Positions 8,555-17,053 are shown, counted from the stretch's first letter. The stretch is DNA of 64,000 nucleotides from CAVQYV01 sp963718295 [NCBI: uncultured Methylomirabilota bacterium] (GCA_963718295.1 CAVQYV010000004.1:62001-126000); one strand, 5' to 3'. Numbers and translations: made by a program. Notes: generated from the sequence alone by a model not told the origin.

Positions 8555-9445
8555 ATGAGTTTTTCCCCAAAAGGCATCATACCGGCCATGGTAACCCCTC
8601 TGGATGAGAAGGAGGAGCTGAACGAGAGGGCCTTACGGCAGCTCACCCAGTACCTGATTGAGGGCGGGGTCCATGGACTCTTCCCCGTGGGCAGCCAGGG
8701 GGAGTTCTTCGCCCTGGATTATGAAGAGAAGGTGCGGGTCATGGAGATCGTAGCGGAGGAGACTCAGGGAAGGATCCCCGTTTATGCAGGAACGGGGGCG
8801 ATCACTACCCGGGAGGCGATACGCCTGACTCAGGCGGCGGAGTCGATCGGGATCCAAGCGGTCTCCATCATCACTCCCTTCTTCCTGGCTCCCAACCAGG
8901 ATGAGCTGCATGACCATTTTGCCGCCATCGCGAAGGCAACCAAGATGCCGATCCTGCTCTACAATAACCCGGGCCGTACCGGGGGCGTCAAGATCTCGCC
9001 GGAGTTGGCGGTGAAGCTCTCCCAGATCGATAACATCGTGGGGATCAAGGACTCCAGCGGAGATATGACCGTCACCGCCGAGTATATCCGGCGAACGGAC
9101 AGCAAGAAGTTCTCCGTCCTTGCGGGCCGTGACACAATGATCTATGCCACCCTCTGCTACGGGGGCACCGGCTCGATCACCGCCACAGGCAATGTTTGTC
9201 CCAAGCTCGTGAGCGAGATCTATGAGGCCTTCATGAGAGGGGATCACAAGAAGTCCCTGGAGGCCCAGTACCAGTTGGCTCCCCTGCGCGTTGCCTTCGA
9301 TCTGGGCTCCTTCCCGGTGGTCATCAAAGAGGCCCTGGACATGATCGGCATCCCGGCCGGCCCCTCCCGGTCTCCAGTGAAGGGCCTGCCCAAGGATAAG
9401 AAGGAGGAACTGCGCAAGGTGCTGCAGGGAATGAAGCTGCTGTAA
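8555..9445 (+). CDS. DapA/NanA-family aldolase
   Basis: 296-residue class I aldolase of the dihydrodipicolinate synthase superfamily. Motifs are GIIPAMVTPLDE at the N-terminus, GSQGEFFAL (pyruvate-carboxylate binding loop, GxxGE), catalytic Tyr in LLYNNPGRTG near residue 137, and the Schiff-base Lys in VGIKDSSGD near 166. Together with the dehydrogenase and dehydratase nearby, a 2-keto-3-deoxy-sugar-acid aldolase is more likely than lysine-pathway DapA, but that is inference. AAGGAGG precedes the start. Confidence 0.85.
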   Translation: MSFSPKGIIPAMVTPLDEKEELNERALRQLTQYLIEGGVHGLFPVGSQGEFFALDYEEKVRVMEIVAEETQGRIPVYAGTGAITTREAIRLTQAAESIGIQAVSIITPFFLAPNQDELHDHFAAIAKATKMPILLYNNPGRTGGVKISPELAVKLSQIDNIVGIKDSSGDMTVTAEYIRRTDSKKFSVLAGRDTMIYATLCYGGTGSITATGNVCPKLVSEIYEAFMRGDHKKSLEAQYQLAPLRVAFDLGSFPVVIKEALDMIGIPAGPSRSPVKGLPKDKKEELRKVLQGMKLL

Positions 9446-9477
9446 CCCTTAAGGATCATGATAACGGTTGCAGATAC

Positions 9478-9507
9478 TTGACACGGGAAGGAAAAGGTCC
9501 CTATATT
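9478..9507 (+). promoter_or_regulatory. Sigma70-type promoter for the ferritin-like gene
   Basis: Consensus TTGACA, 18-base spacer, TATATT, about 50 bases upstream of the ribosome site of the next gene. Confidence 0.75.
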
Positions 9508-9563
9508 GAGCGAAATGACCCACATTTGGCATCTAGCCGGAGAAGAGGAGGTGATAGCGCACC

Positions 9564-10100
9564 ATGGAACCCTGGCAACAAGAAAGGGCAATCGGCGTAT
9601 TGCAGCAGGCGATCGCCATAGAGAAAGAAGGGAAGACCTTTTATCAGGGTCTGGCAAACAAGGCTGAGAATCCCCAGGTGAAGTCGATGTTCGATTTCCT
9701 GGTGACAGACGAGCAATCCCACGTGGACAAGCTGGAAGCGGAGATCGATTCCTTGAGGGGTGGGACCTGCCTCGATCCTCTGTCCTTCGAAAAGGAGGAC
9801 AAACCCCGGGATCGGAAATCCTTTTTTGACCGAGCGAAGGATCAAATCCTCCCCCGGATGAAGGCGGATTTCACCCAGCTCGATGCATTGAAGGTCGCCT
9901 TGGACATGGAAAACAAGGGATACGCCTTCTACGAAAAGGCAGCGGCGGACTCAGCCGATCCCATGTTGAAAGGGATGTTTCAGTATCTGATGGGGCAGGA
10001 GAAGGAACATCGGGAGCTCCTGACCAATACCCTGGTTTATCTGGAAGCCCCTTTGGATTGGTTTGGCAAGGAAGAGCGCCATATGTTTGACGGGGGGTAA
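9564..10100 (+). CDS. Ferritin-like / rubrerythrin-family di-iron protein
   Basis: 178 residues forming two repeats of a ferritin-like half-bundle. Iron-ligand motifs are visible as IEKEGKTFYQ, DEQSHVDKL (ExxH), ENKGYAFYEK and QEKEHRELL (ExxH). The C-terminal rubredoxin domain of classical rubrerythrin is absent. Such proteins act in peroxide or iron handling in anaerobes. It has its own strong promoter and terminator. GAGGAGG lies 12-18 bases upstream of the start. Confidence 0.85.
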   Translation: MEPWQQERAIGVLQQAIAIEKEGKTFYQGLANKAENPQVKSMFDFLVTDEQSHVDKLEAEIDSLRGGTCLDPLSFEKEDKPRDRKSFFDRAKDQILPRMKADFTQLDALKVALDMENKGYAFYEKAAADSADPMLKGMFQYLMGQEKEHRELLTNTLVYLEAPLDWFGKEERHMFDGG

Positions 10101-10137
10101 GCCAGAGGCTTCATGCCTTGAGTGAAAAGGAAGATGA

Positions 10138-10172
10138 GGCGTCTGGGGTCTGGTCGGCCCCAGACGCCTTTT
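10138..10172 (+). terminator. Intrinsic terminator after the ferritin-like gene
   Basis: GGCGTCTGGGG / CCCCAGACGCC perfect 11-bp stem followed by TTTT; may also serve the convergent OsmC gene. Confidence 0.85.
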
Positions 10173-10190
10173 GTTCTCCGGGAGCCTCTT

Positions 10191-10658
10191 CTATTCCTCT
10201 TGCAGGGTGAGCTGGTGGCTGATCTGGACGCACCCGATGATGCTCTGGGCAGCGGGGCAGAAGGGCAGATAGGCCTCCAGAGACTGCTGGACGGCCTCCT
10301 TCTTGTCTGGGGGAGCCTTCAGGAAATAGTGAACCCGAATCGAGGTGATCTTGAGGACCCCTCCCACATTCTCGATGTTCCCCTCCACCTCAGCCCGATA
10401 GCGATCCTGTGAAGTGAGGATCTGGTGGTTGGCCAGGAGCCTGGCCAATGTCCCCATCATTCAGGCAGCCGTCGCTGCCACGATGTGATCTAAAGTAGCG
10501 GCATGTTCCTCCTCGGGGGCCACTCCGTAGAACTTCTGGATCCCGCCGTGGACGCCGTAGAATACCGGCTCGGAAAATCCCTCGATAAATGCCTTCCTCA
10601 CCGGCCCCTTCACCCGGGTGATCGTGACCTTGGAAGTGTGTACCACCTCTCCCATCAT
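10191..10658 (-). CDS. OsmC-family selenoprotein candidate (in-frame UGA)
   Basis: Two contiguous in-frame segments joined by one TGA (10463-10461) make a 155-residue OsmC/Ohr-type protein. The first ends LDHIVAATAA, the second continues MMGTLARLLANHQ; in the family the sequence is LxALxxC followed by a helix, so the UGA sits exactly at the conserved reactive Cys. A hairpin fitting a bacterial SECIS element starts 12 bases after the UGA. ATG 10658 (or 10655) follows AGGAGG. OsmC-like selenoproteins are known from anaerobic bacteria and metagenomes. Reading it as two genes would leave the second half without a ribosome site. Likely role: thiol/selenol peroxidase or related redox function. Confidence 0.78.
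10429..10463 (-). promoter_or_regulatory. Putative bacterial SECIS element with UGA(Sec)
   Basis: On the minus strand UGA is followed after 12 bases by a perfect TTGGCCAGG / CCTGGCCAA stem. The apex is about 21 bases after UGA, within the known bSECIS window, and the loop contains G and U (GGCUCC region). Confidence 0.65.
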
Positions 10659-10860
10659 TGCCCTCCTTTCGCGATCCGTCGATTCATAAGGCAAACCCCA
10701 ACTAATGGACGGTCGAAATAGAACGCCATGAGCTGATCCAAGCCGAGGGACCAGCCGCATCTGGTTCTCATCCTCATATTATCCTCACTCATGATTTCCT
10801 GGCAACCATTATTTGGCTCGAATCGCCTGAAGATCTGGCGAAGAGCCCCTCATTTTGCAC

Positions 10861-10889
10861 TTGACATCTATCCCTCGTTGGGATAACTA
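10861..10889 (+). promoter_or_regulatory. Putative promoter of the TrmB-aminotransferase operon
   Basis: TTGACA at 10861-10866 with a weak -10 (TAACTA) after 17 bases, abutting the inverted repeat described next. Confidence 0.5.
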
Positions 10890-10917
10890 CCAAAGTAGTG
10901 AGTGTCCCCTTTGGTAG
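10887..10917 (+). promoter_or_regulatory. Inverted-repeat operator upstream of the TrmB gene
   Basis: CTACCAAAG and CTTTGGTAG form a perfect 9-bp inverted repeat with a 13-base spacer, overlapping the promoter -10 and ending 15 bases before the TrmB start. Autoregulation by the TrmB protein is the simplest reading. Confidence 0.55.
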
Positions 10918-10932
10918 TGAATAGAGAAAGCC

Positions 10933-11742
10933 ATGAGCGATCTGATTGGTAAACTGGCAGAGTTGGGATTCAGCGAATATGAGGCGAAGATCTACCTGGT
11001 ATTGTTGCGTCAGAGTCCCTCCGGCGGCTACGAGATCAGCAAGGCCTCGGGCGTTCCCAGCTCCAAGATCTACGAGAACCTTCAGCGCCTGAAGAATAAG
11101 GGCTTCATCTTCAGCACCGAAGATCGGCCGGAGCAGGCTAAGAAGTATATCCCCATCGAGCCCCAGGAACTCTGCGGCCTCCTGTCTCGGAAGATCAAGA
11201 GAAACCTCGATCATGTGGCCGCTGCCTTGGCGAATCATGAGCCCCCAAAGGAGTCATCCTATATCTGGGCCATCTCCGGCCGGGACGCCATCCTGGCGAA
11301 GGCGGAAAACCTGATCGAGCAGGCGAAGAAAACCATCCTCCTCTCCGGCTGGGATGAGGAGATGGAGCCTTTGTTGTCATCCCTGGAGAAGGCAGCCAAG
11401 CGAAAGGTGCGGATTGCCATCGTGAGCTTTGGCTCTCTGCGACCCAAGTTTGCCATGGTCTTCCCCCACCCCATCCAACATACGATCTACAATGAGAAGG
11501 GAGGTCGAGGACTCACGATCTGTGTGGATTCCCAGATCGTACTGGAGAGCATCGTCGGCCCGGAGGACCAGGGGCAGGGGGCCTGGAGCCGGAATCCTGG
11601 CTTCGTCACCGTGGCCGAGGATTATCTGAAGCACGACATCTATGTGATGAAGGTGATTAGTCGTTTCGATGACTTGCTCAGGAAGACCTATGGGGAGGGG
11701 TACCAGAAGTGGCGAGATATCTTTTCCGATGAGGTGATATGA
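10933..11742 (+). CDS. TrmB-family transcriptional regulator
   Basis: 269 residues. An N-terminal winged helix (LAELGFSEYEAKIYLVLL...SGVPSSKIYENLQRLKNKGF, residues ~7-60) is typical of TrmB. The C-terminal part resembles the TrmB effector-binding/PLD-like domain (ILLSGWDEEMEPLL, TICVDSQIVLESI). TrmB proteins usually sense sugars or other small molecules. It is followed after one base by the aminotransferase gene, so both are cotranscribed. The upstream inverted repeat is a likely operator. Confidence 0.85.
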   Translation: MSDLIGKLAELGFSEYEAKIYLVLLRQSPSGGYEISKASGVPSSKIYENLQRLKNKGFIFSTEDRPEQAKKYIPIEPQELCGLLSRKIKRNLDHVAAALANHEPPKESSYIWAISGRDAILAKAENLIEQAKKTILLSGWDEEMEPLLSSLEKAAKRKVRIAIVSFGSLRPKFAMVFPHPIQHTIYNEKGGRGLTICVDSQIVLESIVGPEDQGQGAWSRNPGFVTVAEDYLKHDIYVMKVISRFDDLLRKTYGEGYQKWRDIFSDEVI

Positions 11743-11743
11743 G

Positions 11744-12952
11744 ATGGAAATGGACTACGCATGCCGGCTCAGTAACCTGAAAAGCTCAGCGATCCGTCAG
11801 ATGCTCAAGATGACCACCGAACGGGAGATCATCTCTTTTGCAGGGGGATTGCCCGACGCCCGCCTCTTTCCCACTGAGGCCCTGGGGGATCTGGCGGAGA
11901 AAGTGATCAAAGAACATGGACGTGTTGCCCTCCAGTATGCACCTACCGAAGGGCTGCTCCCGCTGCGGGAGAAGGTGGCCGCTTTCCTTCAGGCTAAAGG
12001 CATTTGTGTGAGCCCGGACCATATCCTCATCACCCATGGATCCCAGCAGGGAATCGACCTGCTTTGTAAGCTTTTTCTGGATCCCGGCAACGGCCTGCTC
12101 ACCGAGAACCCCAGCTATTTGGGGGCGCTGCAGTGCTTCCGTTTCTTTGAGGCCCACCTTTTCTCGGCGGCCACGGATGAGGAAGGCATGGTCGTAGCGG
12201 AGTTGGCAGAGGCCCTGAAAAAGAAGCCCCGGATGGTCTATTTAATGCCGAATTTTCAGAATCCTACGGGCATCCAGTATTCGTTCAACCGACGCCGGGA
12301 GGTGGCAGAAGCCTTGGCGGCACAGGGGGCCCTGATGATCGAGGATGATCCTTACGGAGAGCTCCTCTATGAAGGCTCTCCCTTGCCCTCTCTCTGGAGC
12401 TTCTATGCCGGGGATTGCAAGATCCATCTGGGGACCTTCTCCAAAACCATCGTACCTGGACTGCGGGTAGCCTACCTGGTCTCCGATCCCGAAATCGTCC
12501 ATCGACTCGCTATGATAAAGCAGGCGACGGATCTTCACACCAACACTCTGGGGCAATGGCTTGTTAACGCCTTCTTGGAAGAAGGTCTGTTGGGGGAGCA
12601 TATCGAAAAGATTCGAAGGACCTATAGGGCCAAGCGGGATATCATGGGCGAGGCCATCCAGAAGTATTGCCCTGCATTCGCTGAGTATGAGACTCCAAAG
12701 GGGGGAATGTTCTTCTGGGTGAGATTGCCGGAGTATCTGGATGCAATGAAGCTTTTAGAGAACTGCCTCGGTAGAGGGGTGGCGTTGGTTTTGGGGGACG
12801 ACTTCTTCATTGAACCGCCATTGGATGGCTCCTGCATCCGCCTCAACTTCACCTCCGTCGAGGAAGGCAGGATCGAGCCAGGAATCTCTGTGATCGGAGA
12901 GGAGATGGCACGACTCGCCGAGCAGAAGGAGCCAGCCTCAGCCCTCCGCTGA
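11744..12952 (+). CDS. PLP-dependent class I/II aminotransferase
   Basis: 402-residue fold-type I aminotransferase of the LysN/2-aminoadipate or MocR-C-terminal type, without a DNA-binding domain. Visible motifs: ISFAGGLPDARLFP (N-terminal arm), NFQNPTGIQYS (substrate/PLP loop), IEDDPYGELLY (Asp to pyridine N), GTFSKTIVPGLRVAY (Schiff-base Lys) and C-terminal IRLNFTSV (carboxylate-binding Arg). Substrate unknown; pairing with a TrmB regulator suggests inducible amino-acid or amine metabolism. Confidence 0.87.
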   Translation: MEMDYACRLSNLKSSAIRQMLKMTTEREIISFAGGLPDARLFPTEALGDLAEKVIKEHGRVALQYAPTEGLLPLREKVAAFLQAKGICVSPDHILITHGSQQGIDLLCKLFLDPGNGLLTENPSYLGALQCFRFFEAHLFSAATDEEGMVVAELAEALKKKPRMVYLMPNFQNPTGIQYSFNRRREVAEALAAQGALMIEDDPYGELLYEGSPLPSLWSFYAGDCKIHLGTFSKTIVPGLRVAYLVSDPEIVHRLAMIKQATDLHTNTLGQWLVNAFLEEGLLGEHIEKIRRTYRAKRDIMGEAIQKYCPAFAEYETPKGGMFFWVRLPEYLDAMKLLENCLGRGVALVLGDDFFIEPPLDGSCIRLNFTSVEEGRIEPGISVIGEEMARLAEQKEPASALR

Positions 12953-12988
12953 TCGGATCGACCTTTGCAATCCGATTTTTCCCTCGAT

Positions 12989-13030
12989 TTGAAGCTTTCC
13001 CTAAGCTTGCCGAAGGGAACGAGGCTTCAA
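12989..13030 (+). terminator. Hairpin after the aminotransferase gene
   Basis: TTGAAGC...GCTTCAA enclosing TTTCCC...GGGAA. It is flanked by A-rich rather than T-rich sequence on this strand, so terminator function is uncertain. Confidence 0.3.
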
Positions 13031-13037
13031 AAATCCC

Positions 13038-13066
13038 TTTACAAGCCAAGAGGAATTTGGTAATTA
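13038..13066 (+). promoter_or_regulatory. Promoter of the Gly-Cys-Leu tRNA cluster
   Basis: TTTACA, 17-base spacer, TAATTA, about 65 bases upstream of tRNA-Gly. Confidence 0.5.
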
Positions 13067-13137
13067 AGAAGATCAACGGGTCAGGGGAGAAATATCCCTT
13101 GCCCCGCAGGTAGTCTGAAGCAAATAGGTTGTGCTTT

Positions 13138-13212
13138 GCGGGAATAGCTCAGTGGTAGAGCATCGCCTTGCCAAGGCGAGGGTCGCGGGTTCAAATCCCG
13201 TTTCCCGCTCCA
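13138..13212 (+). tRNA. tRNA-Gly (GCC)
   Basis: Full cloverleaf: acceptor GCGGGAA/TTCCCGC, anticodon loop CTTGCCAAG, T arm with GGTTCAAATCC, encoded CCA. Confidence 0.97.
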
Positions 13213-13257
13213 TTGCGAAAAGGAATTGCGAATCCCCTGAGGGGAAGATCCGATTTC

Positions 13258-13332
13258 GGCGGCGTAGCCAAGTGGCAAGGCAGAGGTCTGCAAAACCTTT
13301 ATCCAGCGGTTCGAATCCGCTCGCCGCCTCCA
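13258..13332 (+). tRNA. tRNA-Cys (GCA)
   Basis: Acceptor GGCGGCG/CGCCGCC, anticodon loop TCTGCAAAA, T arm GCGGTTCGAATCCGC, encoded CCA. Confidence 0.97.
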
Positions 13333-13382
13333 CTCTTTTCCAGCCACAGCACAATCCCATTGGTTATCACCTTGAGCCTGTT

Positions 13383-13471
13383 GCCGGGGTGGCGGAATTG
13401 GTAGACGCAAGGGACTTAAAATCCCTCGGGCCTTTCAGCTCGTGCCGGTTCGATTCCGGCCCTCGGCACCA
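13383..13471 (+). tRNA. tRNA-Leu (TAA)
   Basis: 89-nt class II tRNA with a long variable arm; acceptor GCCGGGG/CCTCGGC with one G-T pair, anticodon loop ACTTAAAAT, encoded CCA. Confidence 0.97.
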
Positions 13472-13496
13472 ATTAAATCAATAGGTTACACTAACC

Positions 13497-13525
13497 GGCC
13501 TCTTCGCAGAAGAGGCCATTTTTTT
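13497..13525 (+). terminator. Terminator of the tRNA cluster
   Basis: GGCCTCTT / AAGAGGCC stem with loop CGCAG and a run of seven T. Confidence 0.88.
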
Positions 13526-14053
13526 ACCCCGCGTAACTGAATTGCTTCCGCCCTGAGGTTCTCGGTTTGCCTGTGCACTTCACACGGACAGGTGTGCGGA
13601 ATGCTTCCTCGGGACCTCCCACAAATCGTCATAGCTAACGGTGCTATAGCAATCGAACACCACTCGGGTCTTGCGCCCCGAAACGGACCTGACTATCCCC
13701 AAGGGGGCGTATTCCTCGCCCGCAAGGGGCAGTTCTGGTATCTGTCTAAACCAGTTTTATGGACCCCCGGGTGGTCTCTATCAGACAAAATAGACAGGGC
13801 CATTTCTGCCCTGCCTCTCCGATGAAGTGCCTCTCCGATGAAGTTGCCTCATTCACCTCTCAAATGATAAGATACAATTTCTTGTTGGGAATCTTGGGGG
13901 ACGGAATTTCCTTACCAAATGGCATAAGCCCCCCCCTGCGGGCGGGGAACCATACCTTCGGGGTCAGGGGCGGAGCAGCATCACCCGTGCCGAGGGCGGG
14001 ATCTAATGCCCCGCCCTCGGAGGCGAGCAGCCCGCTGCGACTTTACTCGTGGC
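13526..14053. other. Gene-poor stretch with a possible coding remnant
   Basis: No intact gene. On the minus strand 13580-13760 is open for ~58 codons with protein-like text (EEYAPLGIVRSVSGRKTRVV...DDLWEVPRK) ending at TGA, but no start codon or ribosome site, so it may be a gene remnant. GC-rich hairpins lie at 13929-13947 (C-run/TGC/GGGCGGGG) and near 13995-14020 (GAGGGCGGG...CCCGCCCTC). Confidence 0.4.
13929..13947. repeat. GC-rich hairpin, variant copy
   Basis: C-run, TGC loop, GGGCGGGG; an imperfect relative of the two CCCCGCCC/GGGCGGGG hairpins at 19941 and 20072. Confidence 0.4.
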
Positions 14054-15127
14054 CTATTGCCTTCCATTCCCGTATCTTTGCCTCCAAAACTCCGCCAACT
14101 CCTTGGGGAGCACATGCCAGTAGTAGCCTTCATATTGGCTTTTGACGTACTCCAAGAAGCGCTGGTAGTATTCGGCCGGGTACTCACCGAGACTGGGTCT
14201 CTGTCCATCGAAGCTCATATAGTCTGGATGGGTATTCACCAACGCCATTCCGCCGCACTCTGCAATCCAATCCAGCTTTCGTCTCCATATATCTATTCCC
14301 TTTTGCTCCATAAGAACGAATAGCGTGAAGTCTTGAGGGAGGGTGTAGGGCAGTTCCACAAAACCTCGCGGGGAAGAATTTGCCTGGATCCAAACTGGGT
14401 AAATCGTACCCATACCGTCTGGCTGTGGCTCAAAAGGATCCGTGTCAAAAGTGGAAGCATCGTACTCTATCTCCATGTGCTGAATCAATTCCAAGTCGTG
14501 ATACATCGAGGGGGCGCGAAACCCAACCGCTTGCCAATCCCGGATGTAGGCATTGATCTTGGGCAACTGAGTCCAGAAGAAGCTGCTCGATCTGAAGAGG
14601 TTTCCGGTATGAACCAATCCGTGGACGCCGATTTCAAACCCAAGCTCGCTCAAGTATTGATGAAGTATGCTGTCTTGGGCATATCCCTCTGCCACAAAGT
14701 TGAAAGACGAGCGAAAATCCTGTTCCTTTTCCAACGAGGCCAGCGCATAACTTCTCTCTACCCCCCGGGCTTGGTCAACATCGTGGGTTAGTACGAGGCA
14801 AAATTGCCGTCCCTTAGGCCACCCCCGCCATCCCTCTGGGGGGCGATTGGCCCTCTGATCAATGGGCCAGGTATCAGAATGAATTCTTCTTTGGCAAGCA
14901 ACCGATTTCCTTCTGAGATAGAGCTGGAACGGCTTGGGTACCATGGGCTTGACGAGATAATAAAAGCTGTTCAGCACCCTTCGCCAATTCAATTGAAGAT
15001 CAAGGGGCGTTCCCGCCCGCCTTAACCCACAAGGCAATTGGAAAGGAAAACCCTGAGCCTGCGATACAACGAGATCGTCCCGCTGCGACATAACCGATGT
15101 GCTGGGGATGGGTAGCTTTCTTAGCAT
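14054..15127 (-). CDS. Polysaccharide deacetylase-like (NodB-fold) protein
   Basis: 357 residues. The NodB-type fold is shown by LTHDVDQAR (two metal/catalytic Asp, near residue 112), GVHGLVHTGNLF (HxxxxH metal ligands) and a late VNTHPDYMS. About 100 N-terminal residues without a signal peptide precede the domain. Such proteins deacetylate N-acetylated polysaccharides or are inactive relatives acting in capsule/EPS synthesis. ATG 15127 is preferred over GTG 15133 because it lies nine bases from GGAGGA. An ATP-grasp enzyme and a methyltransferase follow on the same strand 2-5 kb away, suggesting a cell-surface function. Confidence 0.75.
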   Translation of the reverse strand: MLRKLPIPSTSVMSQRDDLVVSQAQGFPFQLPCGLRRAGTPLDLQLNWRRVLNSFYYLVKPMVPKPFQLYLRRKSVACQRRIHSDTWPIDQRANRPPEGWRGWPKGRQFCLVLTHDVDQARGVERSYALASLEKEQDFRSSFNFVAEGYAQDSILHQYLSELGFEIGVHGLVHTGNLFRSSSFFWTQLPKINAYIRDWQAVGFRAPSMYHDLELIQHMEIEYDASTFDTDPFEPQPDGMGTIYPVWIQANSSPRGFVELPYTLPQDFTLFVLMEQKGIDIWRRKLDWIAECGGMALVNTHPDYMSFDGQRPSLGEYPAEYYQRFLEYVKSQYEGYYWHVLPKELAEFWRQRYGNGRQ

Positions 15128-15811
15128 AATCACTCTCCTCCGATCGATCTATTCGAAGGGTTCAAAACCTGTTTGAGGGCTTCAGAATCTGGGTTACAGA
15201 TCATTCAATGATGATTCTCAACTCCGTGTCGCTCCATGTTTGCCCAGGGAGATCATCCATGAAGCCAAGTGGGTCCGCGGTTGGAGAAAGAGGCACCCAA
15301 AGAGGGCATGGTTGACGATCTCCTCGTTGGACTCAACCCGATTCAGGAAAGGTGAATACAAATTCGTTGCTCACCTTCCCTGGTTTCTTCGGAGATGGTG
15401 CCCCGCTTGAAGGAATCGAAGATGTGATTTATCGTGTAACCGGGCTTGTTGAGGAGGTACACAGGGATTTTCTGCAAGGGGCATACCACGAGGTCCGGGC
15501 CAGACATCTCACCCGGAAACTCCATCCTGGCTTCACGGAACCGGATAGATCCTCGTCGTTGTCTGGGACCCGAGGCGGCAAGAAATGCCGAGGGCGATCC
15601 GCTTACCCAAGGACCAACAGGTTCCCACTTTCTCTTGCCCCTGTTGATGCGGGATCGACGAGGAATCCCATTGGGAATTTATTTCCCATGCCCTGGATGG
15701 AATACTCCCCCAGCAGGGCGGAGGCGGATATTTTTCGCCTGTGAAGGCGACCCTTGCAGTGTGGGTGCGAAGGCACGAAGGTAGACCGGGTTTACCTATG
15801 TGTCCGTTCGA
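15128..15811. other. Intergenic stretch without recognised gene
   Basis: Apart from the doubtful domain remnant at 15352-15550, I see no RNA gene, repeat or well-supported coding region here. Confidence 0.5.
15352..15550 (+). pseudogene. Possible decayed GxxExxY-type domain
   Basis: A plus-strand frame reads IEDVIYRVTGLVEEVHRDF then LQGAYHEVRARHLTRKL, resembling the VIGAAIEVHR...LExxYExxLxxEL core of GxxExxY (PD-(D/E)XK_3) proteins. It then loses similarity and no clean start is seen. Weak; could be chance. Confidence 0.22.
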
Positions 15812-16246
15812 TCATTTTTGGCCCATCGAGAACAAGACAACGGTGAAGAACGCACTCACCAGCGCTGCCCAATGATAGCCATTCAGCGCCTCACGAAACA
15901 CAAGCGCGCCCACCACCAATACCGTTGTGACTATCGAAAGAACTGCGTAAAGCACATAGTATGATGCGCCACACCTCGTGTACAAGAGATTGAACCCCAG
16001 ATATGTGAGGTACAAGCCAACCCCACCGACGACAACCCACAACACCTCTTTCCTCAAGAAGCTTGAATAGTTGGCCTTACCGAAGACCGGAGCCGTCGCC
16101 GCAGCCAAGATGACGCAAATCACCGCCGAGGCGACCAATACCGAGAATGGATTGCTGGCAGCAGCGGCTTTCTTTTGAGCTGCTGCAAATAGCCCATTGC
16201 CAAGAGCTGCCAGCAGAGAGAACAAGAGCGGAAGCATCGTTTTCAT
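15812..16246 (-). CDS. Small EamA/DMT-type membrane protein
   Basis: 144 residues with four to five hydrophobic helices (LLFSLLAALGNGLFAAA, VLVASAVICVILAAATAP, VLWVVVGGVGLYLTYLG, YYVLYAVLSIVTTVLVVGA, ALVSAFFTVVLFSMG). Length and spacing fit a half-length EamA-like or small multidrug-resistance-type transporter that would dimerise. Substrate unknown. AGAAGGGAG precedes the start. Confidence 0.72.
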   Translation of the reverse strand: MKTMLPLLFSLLAALGNGLFAAAQKKAAAASNPFSVLVASAVICVILAAATAPVFGKANYSSFLRKEVLWVVVGGVGLYLTYLGFNLLYTRCGASYYVLYAVLSIVTTVLVVGALVFREALNGYHWAALVSAFFTVVLFSMGQK

Positions 16247-16343
16247 TCTTCTCCCTTCTCTAAAGCTAACGGGGATGAGCCCTGGAATGATCCCGGTTAG
16301 GACGGGCCTCCATGCGCCTTCGGGGCAAGGGAATCAGGGCTGT

Positions 16344-16589
16344 CTATGAGGGTTTTTCCTCTGTCTTCTCTTTCTTGAGAGTCTCCTGGGCCCTGCCGAA
16401 ATAGTAGCCGATGATGACCCCGATGATGCCGGTATAGACGCTGGCTGTCTTGGCAAAGAAATCTGCATACTCATTCAGCGGGACTTTGGCCGGAGCCACC
16501 AGCGGATAAATGGCCATAACGCCGGTGATGAGCATGAAAATCCCAACCACCAAAATGGCAATGATGGAGCGAACGGCTGTAATTCCCAT
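16344..16589 (-). CDS. Small two-helix membrane protein, unknown function
   Basis: About 81 residues: one helix IIAILVVGIFMLITGVMAIY, a short loop, a second helix YTGIIGVIIGYYFGRAQ, then a Lys/Glu-rich tail. ATG 16589 lies a few bases after AGTGAGGAAAG; a GTG at 16601 overlapping the upstream stop by four bases (GTGA) is the alternative. It follows the lipoprotein-like gene below and both are probably one operon. No family recognised. Confidence 0.6.
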   Translation of the reverse strand: MGITAVRSIIAILVVGIFMLITGVMAIYPLVAPAKVPLNEYADFFAKTASVYTGIIGVIIGYYFGRAQETLKKEKTEEKPS

Positions 16590-16597
16590 AGCTTTCC

Positions 16598-17053
16598 TCA
16601 CTTTGAGTTGAAAAGAGAGATGAGTGATTGTTTCAGCCCCCCGATCCGATCTTCTTCCCAGGAGGGGCTGACTTCAACGCGAGATACCTTGCCCCAGATT
16701 TCTTCATAGCGCCCATAGAGCAGATAGATCCTGACATATTTGAGCGGCTCCCGGAAGTCTCGCTCCAGCCAAAGAAGGACCTTGTCATAGTCTTTCGACG
16801 GGGGATGGTCGGGTCGGATGGCCTCCAGTTGTTGCTCTTTGGAATCCAGGTGGTCAATCTTGAAGCCTGCCTGGGTAATTGTGTCGGAAATCGTTTCCAT
16901 CAGCTCTTTGACATCGCCGAATGAGACCACCACGAGGTATTGGGGCCGCGTCAGGGGATTAGGGTTGATCTTGGGCGCGGGTTGTTGGGAAAAAGAAACC
17001 ACAGGAGAACACAGGAATATCGTCGCTATGCATAAGAAGCACCATTTCTTCAT
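16598..17053 (-). CDS. Exported protein of unknown function
   Basis: 151 residues with a signal peptide (MKKWCFLCIATIFLCSPVVS, cleavage near FSQQ). The mature part is mixed alpha/beta (YLVVVSFGDVKELMETISDT, YVRIYLLYGRYEEIWGKVSR). The start is the signal-peptide Met behind AAAGGGGGA. Its stop overlaps the start region of the two-helix protein, so the two may work together at the inner membrane. No family recognised. Confidence 0.65.
   Translation of the reverse strand: MKKWCFLCIATIFLCSPVVSFSQQPAPKINPNPLTRPQYLVVVSFGDVKELMETISDTITQAGFKIDHLDSKEQQLEAIRPDHPPSKDYDKVLLWLERDFREPLKYVRIYLLYGRYEEIWGKVSRVEVSPSWEEDRIGGLKQSLISLFNSK

Noticed and set aside
10191-10760. Two separate small OsmC-like genes
   Set aside because: The frames are contiguous, divided only by one TGA at the reactive-Cys column, and the second has no ribosome site; a Sec codon explains this better.
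13580-13760. 58-codon minus-strand frame after the tRNA cluster
   Set aside because: Text looks protein-like but there is no start codon or ribosome site; left as a possible remnant.
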